A stretch of 64,000 nucleotides of DNA from Saccharothrix australiensis (GCF_003634935.1 NZ_RBXO01000001.1:992001-1056000), one strand, 5' to 3'; shown: positions 19,901 through 27,139, numbered from the stretch's first letter. A program made the numbers and translations. The notes: generated by a model not told the origin, from the sequence alone.

Positions 19901-20738
19901 GTCGCTCAAGCCGATCAAGGACGTGCGGGTCGGTGACGAGGTCGTGGCCACCGACCCGACCACGGGTGAGCGTGGCGTGCGCACCGTCACCGATACCAGG
20001 TCGCACGAGTCGGAGCGCCTGAACTACCGCATCACGATCCGGACGGACGCGGGCACGGACACCGTCGTGGCGACGGACGAACACCCGTTCTGGGTCGAAT
20101 CGCTCCAGAGGTGGGTCGACGCCGAGGACCTGAGGCCCGGGTACGCGTTCGAGACGGCCGACCACCGGCCGGCCACGGTCATCGGCAGCACGTCCTTCGG
20201 CGACGCCCTCCGGGTCCACAACCTGACGGTCGACGGCCTGCACACGTACCACGTGGGCGTCGCGAACGTCCTGGTGCACAACGAGGACCCGGCCGTCTGC
20301 GTTCCCTCGAAGCGAGGGGAGGGGCCCTCGCGGCAGCCGGTGATCGACGTCGAGGAAGCGCCGGCGGGGTGGTCACAGGCGGAACGCCTTCAGTTGGCCA
20401 TCAACAGGCTGCCCGCGTACGCATTGTTCAACCGGTCGAGTAAGGCGAGTGGACGGAGTTACATTGGTGCCATCAACCTGGAGACCGGTGCCATCGCGCT
20501 TGCCTCGTCCGGGTGCCACTACTGCGCTGAGGGCAACGCTCTGCTCGCGCTCGGTGGTGACCCTTCGAAGGTCTTGTTCACGCAGGCGCTTCAAGTCCAC
20601 GCGGAAGGCGAAATCTTTACGACCCAGGTGAAAGATGTGTGCAAGCCCTGCCAGATCGACTACCCGGACCCGGGTAACTTCGTACCGGGCACCCGAGGTG
20701 TTCCGGGTGGGGTATGGGACCGGCGGAGTGGGCGGTGA
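10956..20738 (+). CDS. RHS/YD-repeat polymorphic toxin with Hint and deaminase-like C-terminus
   Basis: A 3,260-residue protein. Residues 1-18 are basic and about 20-44 hydrophobic, an export or membrane anchor. About 345-515 resembles a DNRLRE-type domain. About 968-1203 is a LamG-like domain. From about 1200 to 2620 there are YD repeats (for example YDARGNRTRFTDGRGN) that in RHS proteins form a shell. The RHS core near 2625-2690 (GARWYAPGTGGFASRDSV; YGAGRPLDLVDPDGHW) is followed by an Ala/Arg-rich helical linker. A Hint domain (about 2969-3109, SGDTPVLMADGSLKPI to VLVHNEDP) probably cleaves itself. The last 150 residues carry Cys3190-Ala-Glu and Cys3229-x2-Cys3232, the zinc motifs of deaminase-fold toxins, closest to the YwqJ type by pattern. 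An overlapping immunity gene follows. Confidence 0.85.
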   Translation: MAGGRIWRARVRLPRSRRGRIAVVLGMVLAVFFGAIAPTAIQLWPQLGGGSAGVDPGELAPDQAWGSAEGQPHEVPGETANRALPKSELAKHPQPTFHSDSPRPNEVREVSAPSGLKGFDAATSREDAGQRQANSRTFRNADGTRTTEISQSPMNFRAADGSWQPVDTRLVADGDGWRNAADQVESRFGATASESPFIRVRLSGEHELAFGLAGTRPAAARVDGSAITYPGVAEGVDLRIDAQPGGVKETLVLASPDTAHRWVFPLRLKGLTAKTDDGDVVLTDDAGQEKGRIPAGFMTDSNPENPATSRGVRYEVTGDSLVMALDEAWLRDPARTYPVLVDPSVHGVQANVAVTTSGGKRQSLPELAVGNGSAMYLKFDEVSRTLANHRVFGAQLYLTNFDAPSCRPEPVTVHPITGAWDANGSGHPPTGPELASASFAHGYVALGQSYSACPTAPDAIDLGDAGRDLVQSWVTGGANNGLAVKAVRSWKLFTGAGTANPPRLFVTHTPYNASYRIERGVPEPPVHRQQDGKVRIAVTNRGSQTWTPGAYKLAYRAFTAEGRPVDSREAAALDREVPPGDTITLDATVHRFTNPGDYLLDFSMVHNDTYFTDEQIPPARLSMTMFELPPVVKAQYPPAGHSAPTLTPQLWADAVDVDAPPSTSVLYEFEVCNSRADGTPDPGSCTLGPRAPTKTWTVPSGRMQWSETYHWRAWAVDPSGTRSEALPFSALLTAVPQPDITSHLGGAPYSAGDLDFDPQTGNYTTAAVDIALGVSGPELSVARTYNSLDPRKDLLFGAGWSTRYDMRVVPDQDGSGNVVVTYPDGQQVRFGRNAANGSFDPPAGRFATFYQDVAQPDHNYVLVDKSNTTYTFREFDGRLVTIHDNADRMVDFDYGPTGQLRRVIARTSGNRTLYFTWTGNHVTEVRADSPVAGGAPVKWTYKYVGDRLTEVCDPKSACTKYEYENGSHYRSAVVDSKPDSYWRLGEGSGETAGSQVATNLGKDKGAYRNTRLGAPGALDGTGDTSASFNGTDSYVTLPDGAIKKSRDLSVELWFKTTSGGPLIGFQRAPFDRDPVGSVPVLYVDRDGRLRGQFWHGRIAPITSSGAVNDGNWHHVVLSGSLAVQTLFLDGAKVGTTEGEIDDSLFNHGQIGAAHAVGPADWAPHGWWPGEGKKHFTGQIDEVAIYQHPLGEEAARTHFKARGHADQLTKVSLPSGRTAAQLAYDTTNDRVRDYVDANGGKWKLGLPNVSGTEEQDAQGRTVRNLVRSIEVTDPGNRPHFFDYDPVRGRIIRFVAPLGLGVRLEDRPDPSVVPTTPSTAPPCTRTTTPDGTPDYCGGRGTDNPDWQGGPVQGVGVRTYDYDASGFQQTITDENGHQVELRNDARGNVLSRKTCRAPGVCDTEYYTYHEPAPGKVNDTDPRIDKQKTARDGRSAHADDPTYLTSSEYDTRGELLKQTMPDGTTVVHTYTDGTTAAEGGGNEPAGLLKTTTDARGKKTTYRYYANGDLASTTEPGRTDAEAEGRVTKYRYDRWGRKTSETEYSDSHPAGLETKFVYDERNKPVEVTDAPVTDAITGVKHTKFTKTTYDVDGRPEKVEVSDLTGGDEARTTAYTYDDRGRQDSVTDAQGAKTTYGYDVFGNRTWVVDANGTKIEYAYTARNKVAEVRLRGWHGKPVSGGVGQPETPSDGTLLVLEANTYDLGGRLVRKVDAMGRRTIYEYTPNGLVFRVLAEVPEPGGTSRRIVLEQNEYDGAGNVVKRTGPNGKVTEFTVNAVGRLTEAIADPGGLSRRTAYRYDANGNVTQVARSGNGSNAPGRVLTASSVVDYTYDNVGNQTSETIGSGSTPLTTTRAYDKRGLLVAETDPRGNVAGADPAAYTTEYRYDENERQVAVKLPPVAVETDGGTPTTARPETLVGFDTFGDQVAVKDENGRITRQFHDKVGRVVRTETPDYTAPGASAAVKGVVTTKYDEVGNVVEVVGGRGAVSRFRYDQLGRLVERQDPKSDNATEVGGVWKYTYTHSGEQLSVTDPTGARSEATYDALGRRVTQTTLERKPVPAAYTSTLEYNDAGELKKVTSPSGDVTTSDYDALGQRIRTTDPAGVVVQYGYDGLGRSAWQRDALGRTSYLYYDSAGRLRNQYSLDGQARTLRSSAYTHDEAGNVLSATDAMNRTARYSYDAANRLVQQVEPVSDTESITTSFGYDARGNRTRFTDGRGNGFVTTYNPWSLPESVIEPATAAHPNPADRTWTSVYDVAGNAVKLTAPGGVTRERQYDFLDRLTKETGAGAEAPTAERVRVYDEAGRVKEIDAPGGRNTYDYNDRGALLSAAGPSGTASFGYDGDGRITSRTDAAGTTGFAYDKGRLKTVSDGLSGVGLTFGYNEAGQLKTLQYGASRTRTFDYDALGRQKSDVVKDPAGAVVSSLAYEYDDNDRLTRKVASGLAGSGDHTYTYDYANRLKSWTVGGQTTEYGWDASGNRTRHGAKTATYDERNRLLADGDYTYAYTARGSMASRTSSGLAEKFSFDAFDRLIEVGATKYAYDGADRVVTRGAKSFAYAGFDIDPVSDGDTSYGRGPSGELLSLDQGGQKRLALADKHGDVVGGMAPAGTGIADSTAYDPFGVVTGSTGERRQVGFQGDWTDPSTGLVNMGARWYAPGTGGFASRDSVSAEHGPAVLFNRYTYGAGRPLDLVDPDGHWPDWGGIWNGVKKAASVAVDVVKEVSGYNDIANFIREPSWGNFFWAASNFVPFGKLAKGAKYLFKYGDDLLGAGRRGGRYADDAAGAGRYADDVAGGARKYGDNLAGAARRNAADFGKAAAREAAQSAARRAAAAAAAAAARRAAMEAVTKRAKAAIAHAAKNNPLPVLQAVLKPRIALKDLVSSAPNLPARQVSALAENVQDVNKVWETVKATIIKPGTNVVQSVGEQVVSDFANSQVPGVGDLLGLLGPSRKRGNGAARDSGDRARGEVNGTCPVSLDRNSFSGDTPVLMADGSLKPIKDVRVGDEVVATDPTTGERGVRTVTDTRSHESERLNYRITIRTDAGTDTVVATDEHPFWVESLQRWVDAEDLRPGYAFETADHRPATVIGSTSFGDALRVHNLTVDGLHTYHVGVANVLVHNEDPAVCVPSKRGEGPSRQPVIDVEEAPAGWSQAERLQLAINRLPAYALFNRSSKASGRSYIGAINLETGAIALASSGCHYCAEGNALLALGGDPSKVLFTQALQVHAEGEIFTTQVKDVCKPCQIDYPDPGNFVPGTRGVPGGVWDRRSGR

Positions 20739-21307
20739 TCAAGGTGGAGTTGTTCGAGTTGGAGTTGGGACGGTACGACTGGGCTGCCATGCGCTGTGGT
20801 TGCGATAGGAGCGAGCTAGCGGGCCACCTACCCGAGATATTGCGCAGGGCTGCGGCGGCCGCAACTCCGAAGGAAGCGAGAGAGCTGTGGAACGCGATAG
20901 ATTACCACCTGCTTCCCGCCGGACACGTACTGGCAGAACCTTCACTCCCGACTTTGCACGTGCTGCTAGCCGCACTCGCGGATGGCGTCCCGGAGCGCTC
21001 CCGTGCCGAAATCCTGCATTTGATCCTTGCTCTGATCGGCGACAACGGCCAGGTGGCCAGTCCGGTTTTCGCCGGTCGGTCGCTCGTCGACGAATGCCGG
21101 GCGGCAGCCCGAGCGGGATTGTGGATCTTCTACGCCGAGGTGTTGTCCGGTGACTCTGTGGGCTCGGCAACGACCGCCTTCGAGATCGCGCAGATTTTGG
21201 ACGACGACGAGGAGCGGCTCAACCGGGTGCAGGCCGCAGCGGGGGAACGCCTGCCCTGGCACCTTCAACCAGGTACGCAGATCGACTGGGACAGTGACGG
21301 CAGCTGA
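20735..21307 (+). CDS. Probable immunity protein for the RHS deaminase toxin
   Basis: A 190-residue protein starting VIKVELFELELGRYDWAAMR. GTG 20735 overlaps the toxin stop by 4 bp (GTGA), so it was preferred over ATG 20714, which lies inside the toxin. It is almost entirely helical (ELAGHLPEILRRAAAAATPK; LLAALADGVPERSRAEILHL; AAARAGLWIFYAEVLSGDSV), suggesting a HEAT-like or all-helical immunity fold. There is no signal peptide, as expected for a cytosolic inhibitor. Position directly after a variable toxin tip is the classical immunity position; the function is inferred from that alone. Confidence 0.65.
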   Translation: MIKVELFELELGRYDWAAMRCGCDRSELAGHLPEILRRAAAAATPKEARELWNAIDYHLLPAGHVLAEPSLPTLHVLLAALADGVPERSRAEILHLILALIGDNGQVASPVFAGRSLVDECRAAARAGLWIFYAEVLSGDSVGSATTAFEIAQILDDDEERLNRVQAAAGERLPWHLQPGTQIDWDSDGS

Positions 21308-21319
21308 GGATGGACTCGC

Positions 21320-22243
21320 ATGAGGGGAGCGGCTGTGAAACGCATCGCGAGACTGCTGGTGGCCGTTGGGCTGACGGCCGGGTTGATCGGCGCGCCCGGC
21401 GCGGGGGCGGAGGTGCGGGCTGCTGCCACCACGGTGAGTTTCGTGGCGCACCAGGATGACGACCTGTTGTTCATGAACCCGGACATCCTCACCGACATCC
21501 GCAACGGTGACAACGTGTGGGTCGTGTACCTGACCGCGGGGGAGTTGCCCTGTGGTGAGGGGTATCCGGTTTGTGGGATGGAGTACGCCCAGAAGCGGAT
21601 CGAGGGTGTGCGTGCCGCGTACGCCAAGGCCGCCAACAAGCCGAACGTGCCGGGTAGTTGGGTTTACGAGGCCATGACGTTCAACGGTCGGGAGGTCGCG
21701 ACCAACCGGCTCGACGGTACGAACGTGCGGCTCGTGTTCACCTACATGCACGCGGCCGGTGGGAGTGATCAGTGTGGTGACCTCGCCCGGATGGTGAGGG
21801 ACGCCGCCTACGTCGCCCGCCCGATCGACGGCCGCGCCTCGTACACGAGGGCGTCGTTCGTGGGGATGCTCCGGTCCATCATCAACACCGCGCGGCCCAG
21901 CCTGGTCCGCACGCAGAACAGCCTCGGTCACCGCGACGGGGATCGCGACCACGTGGACCACATCGCCGGCGCGATCCTGACCGCCGACGCGGATGCCGAC
22001 GCGACCAGTCGCACCGCGGTGCGGAGGCAGGAGTACCTGGGTTACGTGATCCGGGGCTACGGGGAGAACGTGTTCGGCGCCGACCGCACCGCCAAGACCG
22101 AGGTGTGGGACGAGTACTGGCCGCACGACTTCGCGCTGGGGCCGGACCACTGGCGCAACGAGATGGGCAAGCAGTACCGCCCCGATGGCCGGTACTTCCC
22201 GACGGGGCACCTCTGGATTCCGCCGGGCGACTTCGGCTGCTGA
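21320..22243 (+). CDS. Secreted PIG-L/LmbE-family deacetylase
   Basis: A 307-residue exported enzyme. Residues 1-37 (KRIARLLVAVGLTAGLIGAP) form a signal peptide. The mature part opens with VSFVAHQDDDLLFMNPD, the zinc site HxDDD with the catalytic aspartate, and later has the third zinc ligand in DRDHVDHIAGAIL. The family removes N-acetyl groups from sugar conjugates such as GlcNAc-inositols, or acts on extracellular amino-sugars when secreted; the substrate here is unknown. GTG 21335, preceded by GGGGAG, may be the true start instead of ATG 21320. It lies 12 bp after the immunity gene and ends before a strong terminator. Confidence 0.8.
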   Translation: MRGAAVKRIARLLVAVGLTAGLIGAPGAGAEVRAAATTVSFVAHQDDDLLFMNPDILTDIRNGDNVWVVYLTAGELPCGEGYPVCGMEYAQKRIEGVRAAYAKAANKPNVPGSWVYEAMTFNGREVATNRLDGTNVRLVFTYMHAAGGSDQCGDLARMVRDAAYVARPIDGRASYTRASFVGMLRSIINTARPSLVRTQNSLGHRDGDRDHVDHIAGAILTADADADATSRTAVRRQEYLGYVIRGYGENVFGADRTAKTEVWDEYWPHDFALGPDHWRNEMGKQYRPDGRYFPTGHLWIPPGDFGC

Positions 22244-22252
22244 CGCGGGACC

Positions 22253-22292
22253 GGACCGGCCACGACGCGTTCACATGCGTCGTGGCCGGTCC
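22253..22292 (+). terminator. Strong hairpin terminator after the PIG-L gene
   Basis: A perfect 16-bp stem (22253-22268 with 22277-22292) around an 8-base loop, nine bases after the stop codon. No T-run follows, as is common in high-GC actinomycetes. The remaining 340 bases to the next gene hold no other clear feature. Confidence 0.75.
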
Positions 22293-22631
22293 GCGTCCAG
22301 GGGCACCCCGGAATCTGCGGTCACTTCGAGTGGGTGGTGGCGTGGCCGCCGACCGGACGCGTGGACCCGGCGGGTTGGTGGCCGCTGGTTTCCCCGGACC
22401 GGGCTACGGGTGATTTCGCGTCGACCACTGGAACCCGCGCCGGGCACGCGGCATTCTGTCATCCCTGACGTCGAATGCCTCTCGTGGGGATGGGATGAAC
22501 GCCGCCGAATTGATCGATCTGGTCCCGGACTCGTGCGCGGGAGTGTCGGGCCGCCCGGTGCGCCACCGGATTCCTGGCGCGGTCGCGTGGAATTCGGCCC
22601 GGTTGCCGGGTCGTGCGGAATGGGCTGGGGT

Positions 22632-23363
22632 ATGAGCACTTTCGAAGCGCGGGTGTGTTCCGCGGATTTCGAGGACCTGCTCAGCCGGGGCCGGCCGTTC
22701 CGGTACGGCGCGGGTGACTACCTGATGCGGCAGGGCGAGGCCAGCGACTGCGTGATGGTGCTCCGGCACGGTCACGTGAAGATCCTCAGCCAGGACGCCG
22801 CCGGCCACGAGCGGCTGCTCGCCATCCGCCGCCGAGGTGAGCTGCTGGGCGAGTTCGCCTTCTTCCGCGAGGGCGCGCGGACGGCGTCGGTCATGGCGCA
22901 CGACGACGTGACCGTCGTGAAGATCCCCGGCACGCGCTTCCTGGACTACCTCGCGGCGAACCCGGCCATCCAGCAGGACCTCCTGCGGCTGGCGATCGCC
23001 AAGCTGTGCGCGCTGGAGGCCCGGCGCGCCGAGGTGGGGCCGGGTACGGCGGTGCCGCGCCTGTTGCGGGTGCTGGTGGACGCGGTCGACGCGTTCGCCG
23101 ACGACCCGGCTTCGGGTAGGCTCCTGGTGCCGTTGACGCAGCAGCAGTTGGGCGAAATGGCCGGGATGTCGGAGCTGTCGGCCCACCGCGCCGTCAAGGT
23201 GTTGCGCGAGCGCCGCCTCCTGGGCGCCGGTCCGGGCAAGCGCAAGGTGGCGATCCCCTGCCTGACCTGCCTCCGGCGGGCCGCGTTGTCAACGCAAATC
23301 TACGGAAAGCACGACGGAGATATCAACGGATGTGGTGGGGCGCGGCCGTGCCCTGAAGGGTGA
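22632..23363 (+). CDS. CRP/FNR-family cyclic-nucleotide-binding regulator
   Basis: A 243-residue protein starting MSTFEARVCSADFEDLLSRG. Residues about 15-125 are a cNMP-binding beta-roll: GDYLMRQGEASDCVMVLRHG, then GELLGEFAFFREGARTASV, which aligns with the phosphate-binding cassette GExxxxxxxxxRxAS (here the ring positions are Glu and Arg-Thr-Ala). A dimer helix follows. The C-terminus (about 160-225) is a winged HTH (LTQQQLGEMAGMSELSAHRA). After it is an unusual tail with CLTCL and a second Cys near the end. The next gene, 42 bp downstream and on the same strand, is cyclase-like, so ligand and sensor may be encoded together. Start chosen at the ATG after GGCTGGGG. Confidence 0.85.
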   Translation: MSTFEARVCSADFEDLLSRGRPFRYGAGDYLMRQGEASDCVMVLRHGHVKILSQDAAGHERLLAIRRRGELLGEFAFFREGARTASVMAHDDVTVVKIPGTRFLDYLAANPAIQQDLLRLAIAKLCALEARRAEVGPGTAVPRLLRVLVDAVDAFADDPASGRLLVPLTQQQLGEMAGMSELSAHRAVKVLRERRLLGAGPGKRKVAIPCLTCLRRAALSTQIYGKHDGDINGCGGARPCPEG

Positions 23364-23405
23364 TCGCACCTCTTCCGAAACCGATCCCACACCCAGCGAG
23401 GCACC

Positions 23406-24014
23406 GTGAGCCTTCCCCTTGCCACCGACTGCACCGTCGTGCGCCTGGACGTGGTGAACTCCAGTTCCGGCGGGCGGCGTCGGCAGGCCCACCTCGACCA
23501 GGCGTTGACCGACGCGCTGGAGATGGCCCTGGACATCCTCGGCCACCACGCGCTCTACGCGCCCGTGCGGCGGTTCCAGCGGGACGACGGCGACAGCGTC
23601 ACCCTGGCCTTCGGGGCCGGCATACCCAAGGCGTGGGTCACGTCGGACATCGTGCTGCGCGAGTTCGACCTGGCGCTGGCCGAGGTCAACCGGCCGTTCA
23701 ACGACCGCTACCGGCTGCGGCTGCGGGTCGCGATGGACGACGGCGCGACCGTGATCGACCCTCCGCACATCAGCGGCGAGCCGGTGACCACCACGGCGCG
23801 GCTGATCGACGCCGAGCCGTTCCGCCTGGCCGTCGCCGACCCGGCCGCCGGCGACTTCGGCGTGATCGTCTCCGACCGCTTCCACACCGAGGTGGTGCTC
23901 AGCGGCGAGCGCGGCCTCGACCGCGTCCCCTTCCGCCCGGTCGAGGTGCACGTGAAGGACTTCCGGCAGCCGGCGTGGGTCCACGTGCCCCGGCGCGACG
24001 ACCCCCGCGGCTGA
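23406..24014 (+). CDS. Class III nucleotide-cyclase-like protein
   Basis: A 202-residue single-domain protein. The first strand VVRLDVVNSSSGGRRRQ keeps the first metal aspartate, and FQRDDGDSVTLAFGAG matches the GDGxL hairpin with the second. RYRLRLRVAMDDG and SGEPVTTTARLIDAEPFRLA follow the cyclase order, but the Asn of the usual VNxAxRL is Thr while the Arg is kept. FGVIVSDRFHTEVVL and AWVHVP complete the pattern. In actinomycetes such degenerate cyclase-like proteins are frequent and unassigned. Coding directly downstream of a CRP-type regulator suggests a shared signalling role. Whether it makes a cyclic nucleotide is open. Confidence 0.65.
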   Translation: MSLPLATDCTVVRLDVVNSSSGGRRRQAHLDQALTDALEMALDILGHHALYAPVRRFQRDDGDSVTLAFGAGIPKAWVTSDIVLREFDLALAEVNRPFNDRYRLRLRVAMDDGATVIDPPHISGEPVTTTARLIDAEPFRLAVADPAAGDFGVIVSDRFHTEVVLSGERGLDRVPFRPVEVHVKDFRQPAWVHVPRRDDPRG

Positions 24015-24154
24015 CCCGGTGGCGAGCGGGCACCACCGCCCGCCCGCCACCGGGCCGGTTCTCCCGTCCCCGCCGCGCCACCACGGTGTCCGGCGACCTC
24101 CCCGGTATTCCGGTTCCGGCCGGGCCTCCCCGCCGCTCCGCTACAGTCGGCGCG

Positions 24155-27139
24155 GTGCGCTTCGTGGCCGACCTCCACATCCACTCGAAGTACTCCCGAG
24201 CGTGCAGCCGGGACTGCGACCTGGAGCACCTGACCTGGTGGGCGCGGCGCAAGGGGATCTCGCTGGTCGGCACCGGCGACTTCACCCACCCCGCCTGGTA
24301 CGACCACCTGCGCGAGAACCTGGTGCCCGCCGAGCCCGGCCTGTTCCGGCTGCGCGCCGACCTCGACCGGGAGATCGACCGCACGCTGCCGCCGTCGCTG
24401 GCCGCCGTGCCGGTGCGGTTCATGCTGTCGGTGGAGATCTCCACGATCTACAAGCGCGACGACCGCACCCGCAAGGTGCACCACCTGGTGTACCTGCCGG
24501 ACCTGGACTCGGCCGCCGAGTTCAACCGCAGGCTCGCCCGCATCGGCAACATCGGCTCGGACGGTCGGCCGATCCTCGGCCTGGACTCCCGCGACCTGCT
24601 GGAGATCACGTTGGAGTGCGGCGGCTACCTGGTGCCCGCGCACGTCTGGACGCCGTGGTTCGCCGTGCTGGGCTCGAAGTCCGGGTTCGACGCGGTCGCG
24701 GACTGCTACGCCGACCTCGCCGACCACGTGTTCGCCGTGGAGACGGGCCTGTCCAGCGATCCCGCGATGAACTGGCGGGTGTCCGGGCTCGACCGGTACC
24801 GGCTGGTCAGCAACTCCGACGCGCACTCGCCGCCGATGCTGGGCCGCGAGGCGACGGTGTTCGACACCGGGTTGGACTACCACTCGGTGCGGCGGGCGCT
24901 GGAGACCGGGCAGGGGCTGGCGGGCACGATCGAGTTCTTCCCCGAGGAGGGCAAGTACCACGTCGACGGGCACCGCAAGTGCGGCGTCCGGATGGAGCCG
25001 CGCGAGACCGCCGCGCACCGGGGCGTCTGCCCGGAGTGCCGCAAGCCGTTGACGGTGGGTGTGCTGAGCCGGGTGGAGGAGCTGGCCGACCGGCCCGAGG
25101 GGTTCCGCCCCGACGGCGCGGCCGGTTTCCGCAACCTGGTCCCGCTGCCCGAGGTCGTGAGCGAGATCGTCGGCACCGGGCCGAAGAGCAAGAAGGTGTC
25201 GATCGAGGTCGACAAGCTGACCGCGGCGTTCGGGCCCGAGCTGGTGATCCTCCAGGACGTCCCGGTGGACGACCTCGCGGCGCACTCGGCACCGCTGGGC
25301 GAGGCCGTGGCGCGGCTGCGGCGCGGCGAGGTGCTGCGCGACGCCGGGTACGACGGCGAGTACGGCGTGATCCGCCTGTTCCAGCCGGGCGAGCTGAGCG
25401 GGCGCGGCGCGGCCCTGTCGCTGTTCGAGTGCGCACCGGTGGAGCCGGCCGCCGCGCCGGTCCGGGCTCCGGTCGAGCGCGCCGCGCCGCCGCCCGCTCC
25501 GTCCACTGCGGACGATAAGCGGGCGGTCGCGGCCGTGACCTCCCTGCTGGACGGGCTCGACCCGGACCAGCGCGCGGCGGCCTCCGCCGACGGCGGTCCG
25601 CTGCTCATCGTCGCCGGTCCGGGCACGGGCAAGACGCGGACGCTGACGCACCGCGTCGCGCACCTCGTCACCGAGCGCGGCGTCCCGCCGGAGGAGTGCC
25701 TGGCCATCACGTTCACCCGGCGCGCCGCCGGCGAGCTGGCGGAGCGGCTGGCCGCGCTGGTGCCGGAGCACGCCGGGCGGCTCACCGTGGCGACGTTCCA
25801 CTCGCTGGGCGTGAACGTCCTGCGCGAGCACCACGCGCGGGTGGGGCTGTCGGCCTCGTTCGGGATCGCCGACCCCGAGCAGCAGCTGGCGGTCGCCGTG
25901 TCCGTCGCGGGGGAGGCCAAGGCCGCCAAGCGGCTGGTCGCCGAGGGCGACGAGCGGTACAAGAAGGCGTTGCGCGCGCAGGACCTGGTCGACTTCGACG
26001 ACCTGGTCGCGCTGCCGCTCGCGCTGCTCGCGGAGGACCCGGAGCTGGTCGCGGCGTACCGCGCCCGCTACCGGTGGATCTCGGTGGACGAGTACCAGGA
26101 CGTCGACGAGCGGCAGTACCGGCTGCTGCGGCTGCTCGCGCCCGCGGACGGCAACCTGACCGCGATCGGCGACCCGGACCAGGCGATCTACCGGTTCCGG
26201 GGCGCGGACGTCGGGTTCTTCCTGCGGTTCCGGGAGGACTTCCCCGGCGCGCGGCTCGTGCACCTGACCCGCAACTACCGGTCCAGCGCGCCGGTGGTGG
26301 CGGGCGCGCTGAGCGTCATCGCGCCGTCGACGCTCGTGCCGGGGCGCGAGCTGCGCGCGGTGGGCGACCACGGCGACGCGCTGATCGGCGTGCACCACGC
26401 GGCGTCCGAGCAGGCCGAGGCCGCGTTCGTGGCGCGGACCGTCGAGCAGGTGCTGGGCGGCGCGTCGTTCCACGCGCTCGACAGCGGCCGGGTGTCCGGG
26501 TCGGAGGGCGCGCAGGGACTGGGTTTCTCGGACTTCGCGGTGCTGTACCGCACGGACCGGCAGTCGCGGGCCCTGGTGGACGCGCTCACGCGGTCCGGCC
26601 TGCCGTTCCAGAAGCGCTCGCACGACCGGCTGGCCGACCGGCCGGGCGTGGCGCGGATCGCGCGGGAGCTGGGCTCCGCGCCGGGCGACTCCGTCCTCGC
26701 GCGGGTGCGCGCGGTGGCCGGCGACGACCACTCGGCCTACGAGCTGCTCAAGCCCCTCGCGCGCGAGTGCGGCTCGGACGTCGGGCGGTTCCGCGCCGAG
26801 CTGGCCCTCGGCGTCGAGGTGGACGCGTGGGACCCGCGCGCGGACCGGATCTCGCTGCTCACCCTGCACGCGTCCAAGGGGTTGGAGTTCCCGGTCGTGT
26901 TCGTCGTCGGCTGCGAGGACGGCCTGCTGCCGCTGCGGTGGCCGGGCGGGGACGACGACGTGGACGAGGAGCGCAGGCTGCTGTTCGTCGGCATGACCCG
27001 CGCCCAGCGGCACCTGTTCCTCAGCCACGCGACCGGCCGGCCGCGCTCGCCGTTCCTGGACGCGCTGCGGGAGTTCACCCGGATCGGGGACGCCCGGCCC
27101 CGGCGGCGGAACCGCGGCACGCAGCTCAGCCTGCTCTGA
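24155..27139 (+). CDS. PHP domain - UvrD/Rep helicase fusion
   Basis: A 994-residue two-part protein. Residues 1-420 are a PHP-type metal phosphoesterase: DLHIHSKYSRAC at residues 5-16 starts the metal site, GTGDFTHPAW and SNSDAHS supply further ligands, and a Cys pair in VCPECRKPLT forms a small knuckle. About 470-994 is a superfamily 1A helicase: GPGTGKTRTL (Walker A, near 488), DEYQDVDE (Walker B, near 646), GDPDQAIYRFRGAD (motif III), LTRNYRSS, LTLHASKGLEF and LLFVGMTRAQ. In many bacteria the PHP part exists alone as a UvrD-associated protein. A DNA repair role is inferred. GTG 24155 sits 7 bases after TACAGT and has no ribosome-binding site, so the transcript is probably leaderless. Confidence 0.85.
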   Translation: MRFVADLHIHSKYSRACSRDCDLEHLTWWARRKGISLVGTGDFTHPAWYDHLRENLVPAEPGLFRLRADLDREIDRTLPPSLAAVPVRFMLSVEISTIYKRDDRTRKVHHLVYLPDLDSAAEFNRRLARIGNIGSDGRPILGLDSRDLLEITLECGGYLVPAHVWTPWFAVLGSKSGFDAVADCYADLADHVFAVETGLSSDPAMNWRVSGLDRYRLVSNSDAHSPPMLGREATVFDTGLDYHSVRRALETGQGLAGTIEFFPEEGKYHVDGHRKCGVRMEPRETAAHRGVCPECRKPLTVGVLSRVEELADRPEGFRPDGAAGFRNLVPLPEVVSEIVGTGPKSKKVSIEVDKLTAAFGPELVILQDVPVDDLAAHSAPLGEAVARLRRGEVLRDAGYDGEYGVIRLFQPGELSGRGAALSLFECAPVEPAAAPVRAPVERAAPPPAPSTADDKRAVAAVTSLLDGLDPDQRAAASADGGPLLIVAGPGTGKTRTLTHRVAHLVTERGVPPEECLAITFTRRAAGELAERLAALVPEHAGRLTVATFHSLGVNVLREHHARVGLSASFGIADPEQQLAVAVSVAGEAKAAKRLVAEGDERYKKALRAQDLVDFDDLVALPLALLAEDPELVAAYRARYRWISVDEYQDVDERQYRLLRLLAPADGNLTAIGDPDQAIYRFRGADVGFFLRFREDFPGARLVHLTRNYRSSAPVVAGALSVIAPSTLVPGRELRAVGDHGDALIGVHHAASEQAEAAFVARTVEQVLGGASFHALDSGRVSGSEGAQGLGFSDFAVLYRTDRQSRALVDALTRSGLPFQKRSHDRLADRPGVARIARELGSAPGDSVLARVRAVAGDDHSAYELLKPLARECGSDVGRFRAELALGVEVDAWDPRADRISLLTLHASKGLEFPVVFVVGCEDGLLPLRWPGGDDDVDEERRLLFVGMTRAQRHLFLSHATGRPRSPFLDALREFTRIGDARPRRRNRGTQLSLL

